15,320 nucleotides of DNA from an uncultured Bacteroidales bacterium (GTDB lineage Bacteria; Bacteroidota; Bacteroidia; Bacteroidales; Paludibacteraceae), in assembly GCA_946405045.1 (NCBI GenBank), contig CAMJFV010000018.1, forward strand, positions 1-15,320, given 5' to 3'. Position 1 is the stretch's first letter; the number at the start of each line of letters is the position of its first letter. Under the pieces are notes generated by a model, which was given only the letters and a program-made list of their open reading frames with translations, was not told the origin of the DNA and did not search any database. A program made the translations under genes and the position numbers. Positions 13,078 through 15,320 of this stretch are shown here, one piece after another.

Positions 13078-15320
13078 ATGTCGAGATTAGGTCAATTAGC
13101 TAAAGAATTAAATGTAGGTATCGCTACTGCTACCGAACTATTAAAAAAGAAAGGATTTGCAATCGAGGATGCAAACCCCAACTACAAATTGTCTGAAAAA
13201 GAAGAAAATATCCTTCGTCAGGAATATGACAAGGACAAGTCGTTCAAGTCTGATGCGAAAGCAGAGTTTGACGACATGAAAGATAGAAAAAAGAACAAGA
13301 AGGAGAAAGTCGTTGAGATTCCAGGATTTGGAAAGAAAGACGAGGTTGATATCAAGGTAGAGGTGCAGACTCCAAAACTTAAGGTTGTAGGCAAAATCTC
13401 TGACGCTCCAAAACCACAAACTCCAAAACCAGAAACCACAGCTCCGTCTGCTGCTCCAGTAGATGAGGCTAAACAGGATAATATGTCAAAATCACAAAAC
13501 GAAACTGATGATGATGTATTCAGATTGAATCCTACCACTCAGGTCACTGGACCAACAGTGTTGGGTAAAATCGATTTGTCTTCCATCAACTCTCAAACCA
13601 GACCAAAGAAGAAAACTAAGGAAGAGAGAAAGAAAGATCATCAGAAACAGATCCAGCTACAAAAGGCTGAACAAGGCCAGGGTGGTCAGAAAAAACAAAG
13701 AAACCGTATCCAGGGTAAAGAGAAAATCGATATTTCTGAATACAAAGAAGGAAAACAGGGAGGCAAGAACGATCGTCACAAAGGTGACAGAGACAGAAAT
13801 GAGAATCGTGAAGCCAACGGTGGAAACAATAAGAAGTTCAATAAGCAGAAGAATCAGAAACAGGAGATTTCTGAGGAAGATGTACAGAAGCAGATCAAGG
13901 ATACTCTTGCTCGCTTGACTTCTAATAAAAATCAGAATAAGAGTGGTGCTAAGCACCGTCATGATAAACGAGAGTCTATCCGTCAGCGTGCTGAAGAGCG
14001 TGAGGCTCAAGAGCGTGAGGCACAGGGCAAACTAAAGATCACTGAGTTTGTGACTGTTAGCGACTTGGCTAAGATGATGGATGTGACAATCACTGAGGTT
14101 ATCACTACTTGTATGAACTTCGGTTTGATGGTGTCTATCAACCAGCGTCTTGATGCTGATACTATCAATATCGTGGCAAGTGAGTTCGGTTTTGAAACTG
14201 AATATGTGTCTGCTGAGGTAAGTGAGGCTATCCAGGAGGAAGAGGATAAGGAAGAGGATTTGATCAACCGTCCTCCAATCGTAACTGTGATGGGTCACGT
14301 TGACCACGGTAAGACTTCATTGCTTGACTATATCCGCCAGACTAACGTGATCGCCGGTGAGGCAGGAGGTATCACTCAGCATATCGGTGCATACAATGTC
14401 ACATTGAAGAACGGACAGCATATCACTTTCTTGGATACTCCAGGTCATGAGGCATTTACTGCCATGCGTGCCCGTGGTGCCAAGGTGACAGATATCGCGA
14501 TCATCATCGTCGCTGCTGATGATGATGTGATGCCGCAGACAAAAGAGGCTATCAACCATGCAAGTATCGCTGGCGTACCTATCGTGTTTGCAATCAATAA
14601 GATAGATAAGCCTACTGCTAACCCAGATAAAATCAAGGAGTCGTTGGCACAGATGAACTACTTGGTAGAAGAGTGGGGTGGTAAGTATCAGTCACAGGAT
14701 ATCGCTGCTAAAAAGGGTATCGGTGTAGACGAGTTGATGGATAAGGTGCTTCTTGAGGCAGAAATGCTTGATTTGAAGGCTAATCCTAATCGTAAGGCAA
14801 GTGGTTCTGTAATTGAGAGCCAGTTGGATAAGGGACGTGGTTATGTGGCTACAGTGCTTGTAAGCAACGGTACTTTGAAGATCGGAGACGTTGTTATCGC
14901 AGGAACTCACTATGGTAAGGTTAAGGCTATGTTCAATGAGCGTAACCAACGTATCACAGAGGCAGGTCCTTCTGAGCCAGCTTTGATCCTTGGTCTTGAC
15001 GGTGCTCCTCAGGCAGGTGATAATTTTAACGTACTTGGTACAGAGCAGGAGGCTCGTGAGATAGCAAACAAGCGTGAACAGCTTCAGCGTGAGCAAGGTT
15101 TGCGTGCTGGTAACGGAATCATTACTCTTGATGAGATTGCACGTCGTCGTGCTCTTGGAAACTTCCAGGAGATGAATATCATCGTCAAGGGAGACGTGGA
15201 TGGATCTGTGGAGGCATTGTCAGACTCTTTGCAGAACTGTTCTACAGAGCAATTCCAGATCAATGTTATCCACAAAGCTGTGGGTCAGATCTCAGAAACA
15301 GATGTTATGTTGGCATCCGC
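13078..15320 (+). CDS. infB: Translation initiation factor IF-2 (cut by right window edge)
   Basis: IF-2 is the GTPase that brings fMet-tRNA to the 30S subunit and promotes subunit joining. The 747 complete codons seen cover an IF2-N domain (1-27, SRLGQLAKELNVGIATATEL), a long charged linker (about 55-310) rich in Lys, Gln, Asn and Glu, a second IF2-N module (about 319-380, ITEFVTVSDLAKMMDVT) and the G domain. The G domain has GHVDHGKT (406-413), DTPGH (453-457) and NKID (507-510), and domain II and part of the following region are also present. The frame is open throughout. The C-terminal tRNA-binding domain lies outside. The ATG at 13078 is used because the IF2-N domain starts at once. Met136 could give a shorter form as in E. 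coli IF2-beta, but no ribosome site supports it. The gene follows nusA after 214 bases. Confidence 0.97.
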   Translation, partial: MSRLGQLAKELNVGIATATELLKKKGFAIEDANPNYKLSEKEENILRQEYDKDKSFKSDAKAEFDDMKDRKKNKKEKVVEIPGFGKKDEVDIKVEVQTPKLKVVGKISDAPKPQTPKPETTAPSAAPVDEAKQDNMSKSQNETDDDVFRLNPTTQVTGPTVLGKIDLSSINSQTRPKKKTKEERKKDHQKQIQLQKAEQGQGGQKKQRNRIQGKEKIDISEYKEGKQGGKNDRHKGDRDRNENREANGGNNKKFNKQKNQKQEISEEDVQKQIKDTLARLTSNKNQNKSGAKHRHDKRESIRQRAEEREAQEREAQGKLKITEFVTVSDLAKMMDVTITEVITTCMNFGLMVSINQRLDADTINIVASEFGFETEYVSAEVSEAIQEEEDKEEDLINRPPIVTVMGHVDHGKTSLLDYIRQTNVIAGEAGGITQHIGAYNVTLKNGQHITFLDTPGHEAFTAMRARGAKVTDIAIIIVAADDDVMPQTKEAINHASIAGVPIVFAINKIDKPTANPDKIKESLAQMNYLVEEWGGKYQSQDIAAKKGIGVDELMDKVLLEAEMLDLKANPNRKASGSVIESQLDKGRGYVATVLVSNGTLKIGDVVIAGTHYGKVKAMFNERNQRITEAGPSEPALILGLDGAPQAGDNFNVLGTEQEAREIANKREQLQREQGLRAGNGIITLDEIARRRALGNFQEMNIIVKGDVDGSVEALSDSLQNCSTEQFQINVIHKAVGQISETDVMLAS

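Noticed and set aside
12899..13090. 63-codon plus-strand ORF between nusA and infB
   Set aside because: It overlaps the infB start, is built over the two hairpins and an A-rich repeat, and reads like noncoding sequence.
13483..13485. Internal in-frame ATG (Met136) of IF2 as start of a short isoform
   Set aside because: E. coli IF2 has such isoforms, but here there is no Shine-Dalgarno sequence or other supporting signal.
13657..14636. Several minus-strand open frames inside infB
   Set aside because: They are antisense to a well-identified gene and their Ser/Leu/Ile-rich translations are typical of reversed Lys/Glu/Asp codons.

Overview
This 15.3 kb window looks like ordinary chromosome from a member of Bacteroidota, most likely Bacteroidales. 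The main sign is the promoter type. Several gene starts are preceded by TAnnTTTG boxes, three of them (upstream of positions 1721 and 4386 on the minus strand and 11096 on the plus strand) with a T-rich TTTG element exactly 19 bases further upstream, which is the Bacteroides-type -33/-7 promoter. Most genes lack a clear Shine-Dalgarno sequence (the Hsp20 gene is the exception). A lipoprotein has an acidic stretch after its lipid cysteine. No tRNA, rRNA, CRISPR array, transposase or phage gene was seen, and composition gives no clear sign of recent transfer.

Layout. On the minus strand from the left edge: the N-terminal part of thiamine-monophosphate kinase (thiL, cut by the window), a divergent MurC-like Mur ligase, then a two-gene unit made of an MBOAT O-acyltransferase and an SGNH-like partner. 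The MBOAT gene has a leader of about 180 bases holding a 26-codon ORF that resembles the start of an acyl carrier protein. Next on the minus strand is a small heat-shock protein (Hsp20) followed by a 38-residue basic peptide gene and a strong terminator. On the plus strand follow a superfamily 1 DNA/RNA helicase with an almost leaderless start, a GH3-family acyl-adenylase-like protein whose promoter carries two identical TetR-type operators 22 bp apart, and a HAD hydrolase. A minus-strand lipoprotein gene converges on the HAD gene across a shared hairpin. The right third is the transcription/translation operon rimP-nusA-infB, with infB (IF2) running off the right edge.

How the genes work together. 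The MBOAT and SGNH proteins together form a typical module that moves an acyl group across the inner membrane and attaches it to an extracytoplasmic glycan; the target cannot be told from this window. RimP (30S maturation), NusA (transcription elongation/termination) and IF2 (initiator tRNA delivery) form the classic conserved operon. Here its promoter is followed, before the rimP start codon, by a hairpin plus seven T, which looks like a leader attenuator, and a 214-base spacer with two hairpins separates nusA from infB. The other genes look like independent units.

The most interesting points are regulatory: the rimP leader terminator, the twin operators of the GH3 gene, the ACP-like mini-ORF ahead of the MBOAT gene, the small Hsp20-linked peptide, and the altered active-site motifs of the MurC-like ligase. 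No wholly new multi-gene system is evident.
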